Origin: Hydrogenovibrio kuenenii DSM 12350
Lineage (GTDB): Bacteria > Pseudomonadota > Gammaproteobacteria > Thiomicrospirales > Thiomicrospiraceae
DNA length: 64,000 nt
Direction: 5' to 3'
NCBI RefSeq assembly: GCF_000526715.1
Contig: NZ_JAGP01000001.1
Coordinates: forward strand, 620,001-684,000
The position numbers and the translations under genes were made by a program. The notes under the pieces are model-generated. The model was not told the DNA's origin, ran no database searches, and saw nothing but the letters and a program-made list of their open reading frames with translations. Of the stretch, positions 17,112 to 25,190 are shown piece by piece. The stretch's first letter is position 1. Every line of letters starts with the position of its first letter.

Positions 17112-18014
17112 ATGGCGGATCAAACTCAAATAGTTGTATTTGGAGAGGTTCTATTCGATTGTTTTTCGGATGGAAATGAGGTGTTAGGGGGCGCACCATT
17201 TAATGTAGCTTGGCATCTACAAGCATTTGGTGATAATCCAATTTTTATTTCTCGAATCGGCAATGACCCGAGAGGGCAAAAGGTGGTTTATGAAATGCGT
17301 CAATGGGGTATGGATTTGACGCAACTTCAAGTCGATGCCACTCATCCTACCGGTCAGGTTGATATATCGTTACTAGATGGTGAGCCACATTATGAGATTA
17401 CACCAGACTGTGCTTATGATTTTATTGATTTTCATGAAATAAGCCCTTTGCCTGAAGAAAGGATTCTTTATCATGGAACGCTAGGGTTACGTAATCGTGT
17501 TTCGCGTCATGCTCTGGTTGAAATGTCCTCGACTTTGGGAAACTCTATTTTCTTAGATGTGAATTTACGAGAACCTTGGTGGACGAAACAAGAAGTTCTT
17601 TATTGGCTGGATTCTGCGCGTTGGGTAAAGCTAAACCAAGACGAGTTGAGAGCGCTAGGTTTTACTACGCCAGATTTAAAATCGGCTTTGACGGAGCTGG
17701 CTGAAAACTATGCGTTGGAACAAGTCATACTGACTCGCGGCGAAATGGGAGCGATGGTGTTTGATGCTGAAGAAGGCTTCTTTGAAATAAAACCTGAAAC
17801 TGTTTTATCCAATAACAATGCTGAAATTGTCGATGCAGTGGGAGCGGGCGATGCCTTCACTTCGGTCTATTTGCATGGATTAGTGCATGAATGGCCAATA
17901 GATAAAACCCTTAAAATGGCACAGGCCTTTGCGTCACAAATTATCAGCATGCGTGGCGCGACTACAAATGACTGTGACTTTTACCAAACAATCCTAAATA
18001 CCATTAAAGAGTAG
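17112..18014 (+). CDS. Fructokinase (PfkB family)
   Basis: A 300-residue ribokinase/PfkB kinase. N-terminal GEVLFDCF...GGAPFNVAWHLQAFG and the C-terminal VDAVGAGDAFTS motif carry the sugar site and the anion hole with catalytic Asp. It phosphorylates fructose to fructose 6-phosphate. In this operon it would recycle the fructose set free by amylosucrase, or feed the synthase. Located 16 bases after the phosphatase with a GAGGTAAAGGGAAG ribosome site. The order synthase, phosphatase, fructokinase, amylosucrase matches sucrose clusters known from halotolerant methylotrophs. Confidence 0.9.
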   Translation: MADQTQIVVFGEVLFDCFSDGNEVLGGAPFNVAWHLQAFGDNPIFISRIGNDPRGQKVVYEMRQWGMDLTQLQVDATHPTGQVDISLLDGEPHYEITPDCAYDFIDFHEISPLPEERILYHGTLGLRNRVSRHALVEMSSTLGNSIFLDVNLREPWWTKQEVLYWLDSARWVKLNQDELRALGFTTPDLKSALTELAENYALEQVILTRGEMGAMVFDAEEGFFEIKPETVLSNNNAEIVDAVGAGDAFTSVYLHGLVHEWPIDKTLKMAQAFASQIISMRGATTNDCDFYQTILNTIKE

Positions 18015-18025
18015 AAAGGAAATAT

Positions 18026-19978
18026 ATGTACGAACAGATCTCGCACACCCTGTTAAATGATATTCTCAACCAAATTAAACCGGAAATTTCCAAGGCAGAT
18101 TTGCGTCATTTTTATACTAGGTTGGGGGCGAACTTTTACGCGATACATTCGTTATTTGAGAAGCTTTATGGGGATCGGGACGACTTTGCCGAACACGCTT
18201 TGCGTTTGGTTGAAACTATGGCGCGTAAGTACATTAACCGCTCAGAAGAACTCAAACTATTGGATGAAAGTAGAGAACGGGATTATAACTGGTTCTTAAG
18301 CCAGAAGTGGGTTGGTATGGCGTTGTATGCCAATGGATTTGCTGGCGACCTGAAAGGGTTGAGAGATCACTTGGGCTACTTCCAGGAATTAGGCGTGAAT
18401 ATGGTGCATATCATGCCAATTATGGAGTGCCCGGATGGCAGTAGTGATGGTGGTTATGCGGTCAGTAATTTCAGACAGATAGATGACAGAATCGGTACAT
18501 TAGAAGATTTGAATGACCTAGCAAAAGATATGCGCCAGCGTGATCTTTTGCTGGTGATGGATGTGGTTCTGAATCATACATCCGATGAGCATGAATGGGC
18601 CTGTAAAGCGCGTAAAGGCGAACAAAAATACTTGGATTATTACTATACGTTTGAGAACCGAACGGTGCCAGATATGTTTGAACAAAGCATGTTGGAGGTG
18701 TTCCCACAGACTGCACCGGGCAATTTTACCTGGAATGAGGAAATGCAGCGCTGGGTGATGACGGTATTTAATAACTACCAATGGGATTTGAACTATAACA
18801 ACCCAGCAGTGTTTATTGAAATGCTTGATATTATTCTCTTTTGGGCGAACCAAGGTGTTGATGTACTGCGATTGGATGCGGTGGCGTTTTTGTGGAAAAA
18901 AATTGGTAGTACCTGTCAAAATGAACGTGAAGCGCATTTGATTTTGCAGCTTTTAAAAGACTGTTGCCAAGTTGTTGCACCAAGTGTCCTTTTCATTGCT
19001 GAAGCGATAGTGGCGCCGTCAGAAGTGATTAAGTACTTTGGTGAAGATGCGGTTATCGCCAAAGAGTGTGAGGTTGCCTATAACGCAACCTTTATGGCCT
19101 TGATGTGGGATGCGGTAGCCACTAAAAACGCCAAACTTCTCAATCAGGGTATTAAGAGCTTGCCTGTGAAATTGGATCGCGCTACATGGCTCAACTATGT
19201 ACGGTGCCATGATGATATCGGTTTAGGGTTCGATGATAAGGATGTGATTAAAGCTGGGTATGAGCCGACATCACATAGGCATTTTTTAGTTGAGTATTTT
19301 TTAGGAAAGTTTGATCACTCGCACGCCCGAGGGTTACCCTTTGGGCAAAATCTGAAAACGGGTGATATGCGAATATCTGGCTCGTTAGCCTCTCTTGTGG
19401 GTTTGCAATATGCATTGGAAGTTGGAGATATTGAGGCAACCGATAATTCAATCAAAATGATTTTGCTGCTACACAGTCTTATTTTTTCTTTTGGTGGCAT
19501 TCCTCTGCTCTACTATGGTGATGAAATTGGTACCTTGAATGACGATTCCTATTTGGCTAACCCTTATAAGATGGATGACACTCGTTGGGTGCATAGACCC
19601 ACCATTGATTGGGAGAAAGCCGATTTAAGGCATGCGCCGGGTACAGTGGAGTATGCCATTTTCAGTGAACTCAAACGGATGATTGCGGTCAGAAAAGAGA
19701 TAGATGTTTTTGCAGACTTTAACAATCGTGAACTGATTGATGTAGATAACCCTAATCTGTTTGTATTCGAACGTTACAACCTGCACAAACAGGGTGACCA
19801 TGTGCTTGTAGTGGCGAATTTTAATGCCGAACCCCAATACTTGAACCTAGAAGAGATTGGAGAATGGAAAAACCAGAAAGATCAAATCGTTGACCTTTAT
19901 TCAGGTAAATCTCCTGATATTTATAAAAATATGTTGCTGATTCCTCGGTTTGGATTTTATTGGCTGCACCAAGCCTAA
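18026..19978 (+). CDS. Amylosucrase (GH13)
   Basis: A 650-residue glycoside hydrolase family 13 enzyme, full family length. An N-terminal helical domain (1-90) precedes the barrel. Conserved regions are MDVVLNHTSDEHEW, DVLRLDAVAFLWK with nucleophile Asp284, LFIAEAIV with acid/base Glu326, and VRCHDDIGLGF with Asp396. It moves glucose from sucrose to glucan and releases fructose, so it can turn the osmolyte into storage glucan or, run with the fructokinase, recover carbon when osmotic stress ends. A signal peptide is absent. It ends at 19978 and the convergent EamA gene ends at 19979 with no base between the two stop codons. Confidence 0.92.
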   Translation: MYEQISHTLLNDILNQIKPEISKADLRHFYTRLGANFYAIHSLFEKLYGDRDDFAEHALRLVETMARKYINRSEELKLLDESRERDYNWFLSQKWVGMALYANGFAGDLKGLRDHLGYFQELGVNMVHIMPIMECPDGSSDGGYAVSNFRQIDDRIGTLEDLNDLAKDMRQRDLLLVMDVVLNHTSDEHEWACKARKGEQKYLDYYYTFENRTVPDMFEQSMLEVFPQTAPGNFTWNEEMQRWVMTVFNNYQWDLNYNNPAVFIEMLDIILFWANQGVDVLRLDAVAFLWKKIGSTCQNEREAHLILQLLKDCCQVVAPSVLFIAEAIVAPSEVIKYFGEDAVIAKECEVAYNATFMALMWDAVATKNAKLLNQGIKSLPVKLDRATWLNYVRCHDDIGLGFDDKDVIKAGYEPTSHRHFLVEYFLGKFDHSHARGLPFGQNLKTGDMRISGSLASLVGLQYALEVGDIEATDNSIKMILLLHSLIFSFGGIPLLYYGDEIGTLNDDSYLANPYKMDDTRWVHRPTIDWEKADLRHAPGTVEYAIFSELKRMIAVRKEIDVFADFNNRELIDVDNPNLFVFERYNLHKQGDHVLVVANFNAEPQYLNLEEIGEWKNQKDQIVDLYSGKSPDIYKNMLLIPRFGFYWLHQA

Positions 19979-20869
19979 TTAATGAGGTGCAGCGGCAATA
20001 TGGGATTGTGATCGAAGCGCTTCTAACAACGCAGCGCATAAAATCAAAAAACCACCGATTGATTCGGTTATGTCTAGACTTTCATTGGTCAAGAGCACCG
20101 CTGAGATAACGGCAACGACGAGTTCCATAATGATAATCACTGAAGAACGGCTGGCGGGCATATGGGTCACTCCCCATTGTGAACCATAGTTAGCAATCAG
20201 CAACCAGACAAGTCCGTAGAAGACCAGCAGAGCCCAGTCCGATTGATGGATGAGGTTGGGGAGAGGGGCGTCAGTGACCAGAGCCAAAACGCCAGACAAG
20301 ATCATGGTACCTATAAACAAAGCGCTGAGTTTTGGTACCATCGGAATGTCCTGATGGGCTCGGAATGCGAGATTATTCATCGCAAATAAAAAGCCGGACA
20401 ATAAAGCAACACCATCGACCCAGCCTGGCGGATTTTCAAATATGGTCATTCCGCCCACAATCAGGAAGGCACCAAAGATAGCCAACCCGGCCGCGAGCCA
20501 ACCTTTTGCATCCACATGTTCTTTTAGAATAAATTTCCCCCCCAATACACCCCATAGTGGCAGTAAATAGAAAAGTACCATCACACGAATGACCTCGCCA
20601 TAAATCAGCGCGGTATTGAAAGCGAGGTTCGCACCGCCCCCGAGTAGAGCAATGAGCAGCCAAGGTCTTAAATGTGATACTAAATATTTCTTTTGCTGGA
20701 GAAGAAAGGGGATGAATGCTAATGACAATAACGCATAGGCAAAGAAAACGATGAGTGAACCATCAAAACCGGATTGATGAAGGATTTTGAGTGGTAGCCA
20801 ACTCAATCCCCAAAAAATTGAGGCAAAAAGCAACACCATTACCGGAAAAGCATCATGTCTTGTGTTCAT
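19979..20869 (-). CDS. EamA/DMT-family transporter
   Basis: A 296-residue protein with about ten hydrophobic helices in two EamA halves (first about 10-135, second about 150-285). The first half begins MVLLFASIFWGLSWLP, typical of drug/metabolite transporter family members that export amino acids, nucleosides or other small molecules. It is the last gene of a minus-strand operon led by a solute-binding protein, 17 bases after the TIM-barrel gene. Its substrate is unknown; export of a toxic intermediate or by-product of the operon is possible. Its stop codon abuts that of amylosucrase, leaving no room for a separate terminator. Confidence 0.85.
   Translation of the reverse strand: MNTRHDAFPVMVLLFASIFWGLSWLPLKILHQSGFDGSLIVFFAYALLSLAFIPFLLQQKKYLVSHLRPWLLIALLGGGANLAFNTALIYGEVIRVMVLFYLLPLWGVLGGKFILKEHVDAKGWLAAGLAIFGAFLIVGGMTIFENPPGWVDGVALLSGFLFAMNNLAFRAHQDIPMVPKLSALFIGTMILSGVLALVTDAPLPNLIHQSDWALLVFYGLVWLLIANYGSQWGVTHMPASRSSVIIIMELVVAVISAVLLTNESLDITESIGGFLILCAALLEALRSQSHIAAAPH
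20418..20436 (+). repeat. Dispersed 19 bp repeat, copy 4 (one mismatch)
   Basis: ACCCAGCCTGGCGGATTTT, antisense within the EamA gene; A to G at position 13. Confidence 0.65.
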
Positions 20870-20886
20870 AGGAATGTATTCTTATA

Positions 20887-21738
20887 TTAGGGTTGTAGCG
20901 TTTGTCGGAACTGCTTAAAGTGTTCGCGTTCAGTTGCGCCCATCCATTGGTTGACTTCCCACAGGTCGGCAACAGGCTTCTGAGTAAAAGGCATTAAATG
21001 TAAGTAACCATCAGGCCCAAATTCAGGGGTTAATGTGGAAAAAGCATAGCCTTTTAGGTACTGTTTTGTCCAAAACATTTCCCAGATGCCTTGATGAGAT
21101 TTTAAAGCATCAGCGTATTCTGGAGCGGCAGGATTTGGCACTTGTGGGCCTTGATCGTAGCCGACGCGCCCATGAATATGATGGACGTTATTCGATAAGG
21201 CTTCGAGAGTCGGTATTTCAGAGTCCATTAAACGTTCACATACGACACACCAGTGGCTGATGTCAGCGGTTAACTTCATATTTGGCAGCTGTTCGATAAT
21301 GCGAAGGGTTGTCCAAGGGTTAAATAGACTGCGACTACGATGGGTTTCAAAACTGATGGTTAAGCCATAGCTGTCAGACAGTTCAATGGCTCGCTGGAAA
21401 AAATCAATACTTTGCGATTCTTCCCAAGCATCACAGCCGGTAATGCAAGTCGCAAATAAAGGCGCAATCATTAGGCTGCTTTCTATTTGTCGTTTTAGAT
21501 CATCAAGGTGCTGCTCTACTGTCCAATTTCTATTGGGAACATAGTCTCCTCCCGTGACGATTTCAGCGATATAGTCACTACCGGAGTTTTTGATGGCATT
21601 TAACATTTCGATTTGTTGCTCTCGGCTACTTGGAGCCTGACCTTCAATGCCACTGAATCCTGCACTAATAGCCTGATCACAGGCATCGTCGATAGATAAT
21701 TGGTTGCCCCAAAGGGTTTTAAAGGTTTTTAGCTGCAT
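20887..21738 (-). CDS. TIM-barrel sugar-phosphate isomerase/epimerase-like protein
   Basis: A 283-residue AP-endonuclease-2/xylose-isomerase-like TIM barrel. Probable metal ligands are the Glu of ISFETHRSR, the Asp/His of TADISHW, the His of VHHIHGRVG and a late Glu in LTPEFGPDG, so it should bind a divalent metal. Families of this fold isomerise or epimerise sugars and related polyols, or cleave them. The exact reaction is not readable. It is fourth in the minus-strand operon, between the metallo-hydrolase (36 bases upstream) and the EamA exporter (17 bases downstream). Confidence 0.8.
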   Translation of the reverse strand: MQLKTFKTLWGNQLSIDDACDQAISAGFSGIEGQAPSSREQQIEMLNAIKNSGSDYIAEIVTGGDYVPNRNWTVEQHLDDLKRQIESSLMIAPLFATCITGCDAWEESQSIDFFQRAIELSDSYGLTISFETHRSRSLFNPWTTLRIIEQLPNMKLTADISHWCVVCERLMDSEIPTLEALSNNVHHIHGRVGYDQGPQVPNPAAPEYADALKSHQGIWEMFWTKQYLKGYAFSTLTPEFGPDGYLHLMPFTQKPVADLWEVNQWMGATEREHFKQFRQTLQP

Positions 21739-21774
21739 CTTTGCTTGTCTTTATTTTATGAAGTAACGATTTCA

Positions 21775-22557
21775 TCAGTCGAAAAAGTTAGGGAAACGAT
21801 TGTGTTCTTGAAAAAACTGCCAGTCGTGATTGGGCCAGATATTCGCTTGAGTGGTTTTACTGACTTGCTTTAGCTTTTGAATACTTTGAATCGCCAGTTG
21901 TTCTTGATCTTGCCAGCACAGGCCGGGTGCGATTTCATCTTCGATATTCTCCATTAAATCGGCAGCGTCACCGGCAAGTAGTATTGGTTTCCCCTTTGGC
22001 AGTTCTATCAGCATCGACATGTGGCCTGCTGTATGGCCCGGGGTTTCAATGGCACTGACGCCTGGTGCTAAATCATATTCACCGGTTTGTAGTTTCCAGT
22101 TTAGAGGTAGCGCAAAGTCTGAGGCAAAGTAGGCTTCATCTGCAGGTTCCTTTGCAGCTTCCATTTCTTTGGTATGAACATGGACTTCTGCATTGCAAAA
22201 TTCGCACAAGCCACCTGCATGGTCAAAGTGGAGGTGGCTACAAAAAACCATATCGACATCTTCTGGTTGTAGGCCCAAGACTTCTAAACGGTTTGGCAGA
22301 CGCTCTTCTTCATCCATTTCTGGAGGGCCAAACGGAAAGCCTTCATGCTCATAGTAAAATTTGCGTTGTTCGGCATTCTGAATCTTTTCGTAATCACAGC
22401 CCACATCAAATAAGATGCGACCATTTGCGGTTTCGATTAAATAGGCCAAGATAGGGGCTTTAATGATTTCACCGTGGCCGCGTCCACGCGTCGATAAGGT
22501 TTTTTCGTAGGTGTGACGGCCTGTCAGAATGGGCCAGAATTTTTTTACTTGCGTCAT
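21775..22557 (-). CDS. Metallo-beta-lactamase-fold hydrolase (lactonase-like)
   Basis: A 260-residue MBL-fold enzyme without a signal peptide. The dinuclear-metal motif is intact: SHLHFDHAGG with His108, His110, Asp112 and His113; the later ETPGHTAGHMS His, LLAGDAAD Asp and WPNHDW His complete the set. Closest general resemblance is to the N-acyl-homoserine lactonase (AiiA/AttM) subgroup, whose members also open other lactones or cleave esters. In this operon it follows the desaturase-like gene by 20 bases, so it may hydrolyse an oxidised product of that enzyme (inference); quorum quenching is an alternative with no local support. Confidence 0.8.
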   Translation of the reverse strand: MTQVKKFWPILTGRHTYEKTLSTRGRGHGEIIKAPILAYLIETANGRILFDVGCDYEKIQNAEQRKFYYEHEGFPFGPPEMDEEERLPNRLEVLGLQPEDVDMVFCSHLHFDHAGGLCEFCNAEVHVHTKEMEAAKEPADEAYFASDFALPLNWKLQTGEYDLAPGVSAIETPGHTAGHMSMLIELPKGKPILLAGDAADLMENIEDEIAPGLCWQDQEQLAIQSIQKLKQVSKTTQANIWPNHDWQFFQEHNRFPNFFD

Positions 22558-22577
22558 GTTTATATCCTTGTGATTCG

Positions 22578-23588
22578 TTAGTGGGCGGTCAGGAAAGACA
22601 CGCCGTCAACACCAATGAAAGTTTCGCCTTCGTCGGTTTTGACATCGAGATAAACTGGATCACCATTCAAGATTCTGGGTACACGATAGTGATGAAAACT
22701 TTTAATCAGGTGTCTTAAAGTCAGAACTTGTTGTTTATCTGAGCCATAGATTTCTTGGTGCAGCTTTGGTAGGCGATACCAAGGTTGTAATTGTTGGTCA
22801 TGATGCACATTGTGATAACAGAAGTTCAGCACCAATAAATTTACCCAAGGATATTTTTCCGAGAGTAGGTTCGAGTAGGTGTTTTTGTGTTCAAATTCAC
22901 GATCACGGAGTCTGGCTTCCGGGCCCCTAGGCTGATCAAGTGTTTCGAAAACTTCGTAAGTATGTTGGTGGATGTCCATAAAACGCATAACGGTTAAAAA
23001 CAGCAAATAAGCAATAGGGTAGAGCCAGAGTACTTGAATGCTAATGCTTGCTAACAAGGTAAAGAAGGCAATTCGTAGAATTAAAACCGTGATGATTCGT
23101 GGGCGTCTTGCTTTGCGATTTTGTTTAACGAAAGGCAAGATAATCACCAAAGCGTGCATCAGAATTTCAAGAGCGGGAATATAAGCCCATTCGAGTGCTT
23201 TGATGAGTTTTAGAAATTTGGGATGTTGTGCTAGTAAGGGTCTAAAGTCGAAAGAGACAACATCGGCGCGATCTATATGATGGCGGTTATGCTTGTTTCG
23301 AATATCTTCGAAATGGGAATAACTATTTCCCGTTACCCAAAGCAGAAGTTCTGCATACCATTGGTTGTGTTTTTTATCTCGGAACAAGCTCATGTGAGCG
23401 GTTTCATGTATGAGATAAGCGGCAATGACCATGGCGTGTGCAAGAATAAGAATGCCCAAAATATTGGCAATCAGATTCTCGGTGAGGATGAGGGTAAACC
23501 CACCTGTATAGGTGATTAACACGTAGCTGAAGGCAAGTAGATTTGGAATCAGCGCGTCTTCGTGCCTAAAAATGGATTTGTTTTTCAT
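22578..23588 (-). CDS. Fatty-acid-desaturase-family membrane di-iron enzyme
   Basis: A 336-residue membrane protein. ATG at 23588 is chosen, with AAAGGTG 9 bases upstream; the frame extends 22 codons further without support. Histidine boxes are present: HETAH (His61-His65), NKHNRHH, HQH in FMDIHQHTYE, and YHNVHHDQ near the C-terminus. About four to six hydrophobic helices. Such di-iron enzymes desaturate or hydroxylate lipids, but the family also acts on small nitrogen compounds. Its position between a guanidine-type binding protein and two soluble enzymes suggests oxidation of an imported or derived small molecule rather than a lipid (inference). Gap of 100 bases to the upstream gene holds a hairpin. 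Confidence 0.82.
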   Translation of the reverse strand: MKNKSIFRHEDALIPNLLAFSYVLITYTGGFTLILTENLIANILGILILAHAMVIAAYLIHETAHMSLFRDKKHNQWYAELLLWVTGNSYSHFEDIRNKHNRHHIDRADVVSFDFRPLLAQHPKFLKLIKALEWAYIPALEILMHALVIILPFVKQNRKARRPRIITVLILRIAFFTLLASISIQVLWLYPIAYLLFLTVMRFMDIHQHTYEVFETLDQPRGPEARLRDREFEHKNTYSNLLSEKYPWVNLLVLNFCYHNVHHDQQLQPWYRLPKLHQEIYGSDKQQVLTLRHLIKSFHHYRVPRILNGDPVYLDVKTDEGETFIGVDGVSFLTAH

Positions 23589-23638
23589 GAGCTTCACCTT
23601 TGTTTTAAATGGTGGGCTTAAGGGTAAGTTGTATAAAT

Positions 23639-23674
23639 GATCCCAGACGAGCAACGAATGTTGCTCAAGGGATC
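23639..23674 (-). other. Intercistronic hairpin after the solute-binding-protein gene
   Basis: Upper stem GAGCAAC/GTTGCTC (7 bp, 4-base loop) on a lower stem GATCCC/GGGATC (6 bp) with a small internal loop. It lies in the 100-base gap between the binding-protein gene and the desaturase-like gene, 14 bases after the former. No T-run follows on the minus strand. Such hairpins commonly stabilise the mRNA of an abundant binding protein relative to genes downstream. Confidence 0.6.
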
Positions 23675-23688
23675 GAGAGGGTTAGTAT

Positions 23689-24678
23689 TTATTTCAATGA
23701 TTCAGTTAGGCTACCGTCAAAGTATGCATTGACATCTTGTGGCTTGTCATACACCTTGTTGGCAACGTTGAAGTCATCAGTTACTTTTGATGAACCGTAG
23801 ATTGAATCTAGCCCTGGTCCTTTTTTGAATGCTGCTTTAGCTTCAGACAGAGTTAGAATTTTGGTTCCTTTTAATAAAGGTTCATAAGCTTTGGGTGAAA
23901 TGTTGACTCGTGAAGCCATGATCTTAACAGCATCTGCATGTGTTTTAGGATCATTAATGTAGGCAACAGTTTTATACCAAACTTTTAGAACTTTTTCCCA
24001 GTCAGCTTTACGAGCTTCCAAGCTAGCAGGGTTTACAGATAAACCATCGTAAATTAAGCCAGGTTCACTTGCAGAAGTATAGAAAGCTTTTGAACCAGGA
24101 ACAGATGTTAAAGCCTGTCCAGAGCTAGGTTGCCAAGCTGCGATAGCTGATACTTGACCAGAAGCTAATACTTGAGGTGTTTCATTTGTAGGTACATTCA
24201 CCAATGTCACATCTGACTCTTTCATGCCAGCGGATTCAAGTGCTTTTAAAACTAAAAGATGATCTACGAAACCAACTTCAACACCAATTTTCTTACCTTT
24301 AAGTTGCTTTATTGACGTAATTCCAGGCTGACCGATAATCATGTCATTACCATCGGAGTAGTCATTGATAAGAATCATGGTACTTGGAGCACCAGTCGAA
24401 CCAGTTACTAATGCATCACCATTAGTCATGTGAGTGGCATCTAGTTTACCGGCAGCGTAGGCATCCATGGAGGCTACATAGTCAAACCATTCGAAGTCTA
24501 CATCAACGCCAGCTTCTTTAAACCAGCCTTTTTGCAAAGGAATTTCCCAAGCAACCCAGCCAGGCCAGTCACTGTAGCCAATTTTTAAAGGTTCGGCAGC
24601 ATTAGCCTGCCAGCTCATTGCGCTTAGCGTTAATCCAGCGACGAAACCAAGCGTTTTGGATATAAGTTTGGATTTCAT
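23689..24678 (-). CDS. ABC transporter solute-binding protein, guanidine/urea-carboxylase type
   Basis: A 329-residue periplasmic protein of the SsuA/TauA/NMT1 class. Signal peptide about 1-27, cut after SWQANA. The mature protein begins [21 protein letters not shown], the form seen in binding proteins annotated as urea-carboxylase-related. It is the evident partner of the permease/ATPase at 4412-6340, which lack one, although it lies about 17 kb away on the opposite strand. GGGAG precedes the ATG at 24678, and the same spaced dyad as before the permease sits 15-42 bases upstream. It heads a five-gene minus-strand operon. The ligand is predicted to be guanidine or a guanidino/ureido compound. 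Confidence 0.88.
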   Translation of the reverse strand: MKSKLISKTLGFVAGLTLSAMSWQANAAEPLKIGYSDWPGWVAWEIPLQKGWFKEAGVDVDFEWFDYVASMDAYAAGKLDATHMTNGDALVTGSTGAPSTMILINDYSDGNDMIIGQPGITSIKQLKGKKIGVEVGFVDHLLVLKALESAGMKESDVTLVNVPTNETPQVLASGQVSAIAAWQPSSGQALTSVPGSKAFYTSASEPGLIYDGLSVNPASLEARKADWEKVLKVWYKTVAYINDPKTHADAVKIMASRVNISPKAYEPLLKGTKILTLSEAKAAFKKGPGLDSIYGSSKVTDDFNVANKVYDKPQDVNAYFDGSLTESLK

Positions 24679-24692
24679 TACACATCTCCCAG

Positions 24693-24720
24693 TTATTATG
24701 ATTTACCAAAAAGGTAATAA
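24693..24720. promoter_or_regulatory. Inverted repeat matching the guanidine-operon dyad
   Basis: TTATTATGA, 10 bases, AGGTAATAA on the plus strand. Compared with the dyad at 4357-4384 it has one change in the left arm and two in the right arm, with identical arm length and spacer. It lies 15-42 bases before the binding-protein start, so a bound repressor would block that promoter. Confidence 0.6.
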
Positions 24721-24907
24721 TTCTTAAGCATTAGGTATACCATTAAATTTAAGTTATTGAAATAAAAGAATAATTTTTATTTATGTGTAAGATTTTTTTG
24801 ATTTTTCTATCATAGTTGATTTATTTTGGTGCGAATTTTGTAATTTTTTGGTGAGTTATTGTTTGCAATGCTTTATATTGAAATCAGGTGGAATTTTTCA
24901 AACTTTA

Positions 24908-24936
24908 TTTAAAGATGAGAGTGAACTCTGTATAAT
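24908..24936 (+). promoter_or_regulatory. Promoter of the 4.5S RNA gene
   Basis: A perfect -10 box TATAAT at 24931-24936 lies about 16 bases before the mature 5' end of the RNA. The -35 is weak (TTTAAA at 24908-24913, 17 bases upstream). Confidence 0.6.
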
Positions 24937-24952
24937 AAGCGCCTCACAATAT

Positions 24953-25066
24953 GGTGACTCTGTTCGTCCCCTCGCGATGATAGGTTGGGAACCCCGCCAG
25001 GTCCGGAAGGAAGCAACGGTACCTTCTGATTCATGCGCCGAGGATCGGCGGATAGGGTCGCCACCC
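24953..25066 (+). ncRNA. ffs: 4.5S signal recognition particle RNA
   Basis: About 114 bases. The universally conserved SRP apical segment CAGGTCCGGAAGGAAGCA is present near the middle, and the ends pair (GGTGACTC with GGGTCGCC). A run of seven T follows directly (25067-25073) and would end transcription. It binds Ffh for co-translational membrane targeting. Exact ends are inferred from the terminal stem. Confidence 0.95.
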
Positions 25067-25190
25067 TTTTTTTAGTTTTCCTTTTCTTTTTAAGAATATT
25101 TTTCTTGCTTCAATGTCTGTTGAACTTTTTTCTATTGTGATTCGAGACAGGTTAAAATAATCTAAATTTTAAATGTGAAGTATTTGATTC

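Noticed and set aside
24848-25075. 75-residue plus-strand frame before dnaX
   Set aside because: It runs through the 4.5S RNA gene and its promoter.
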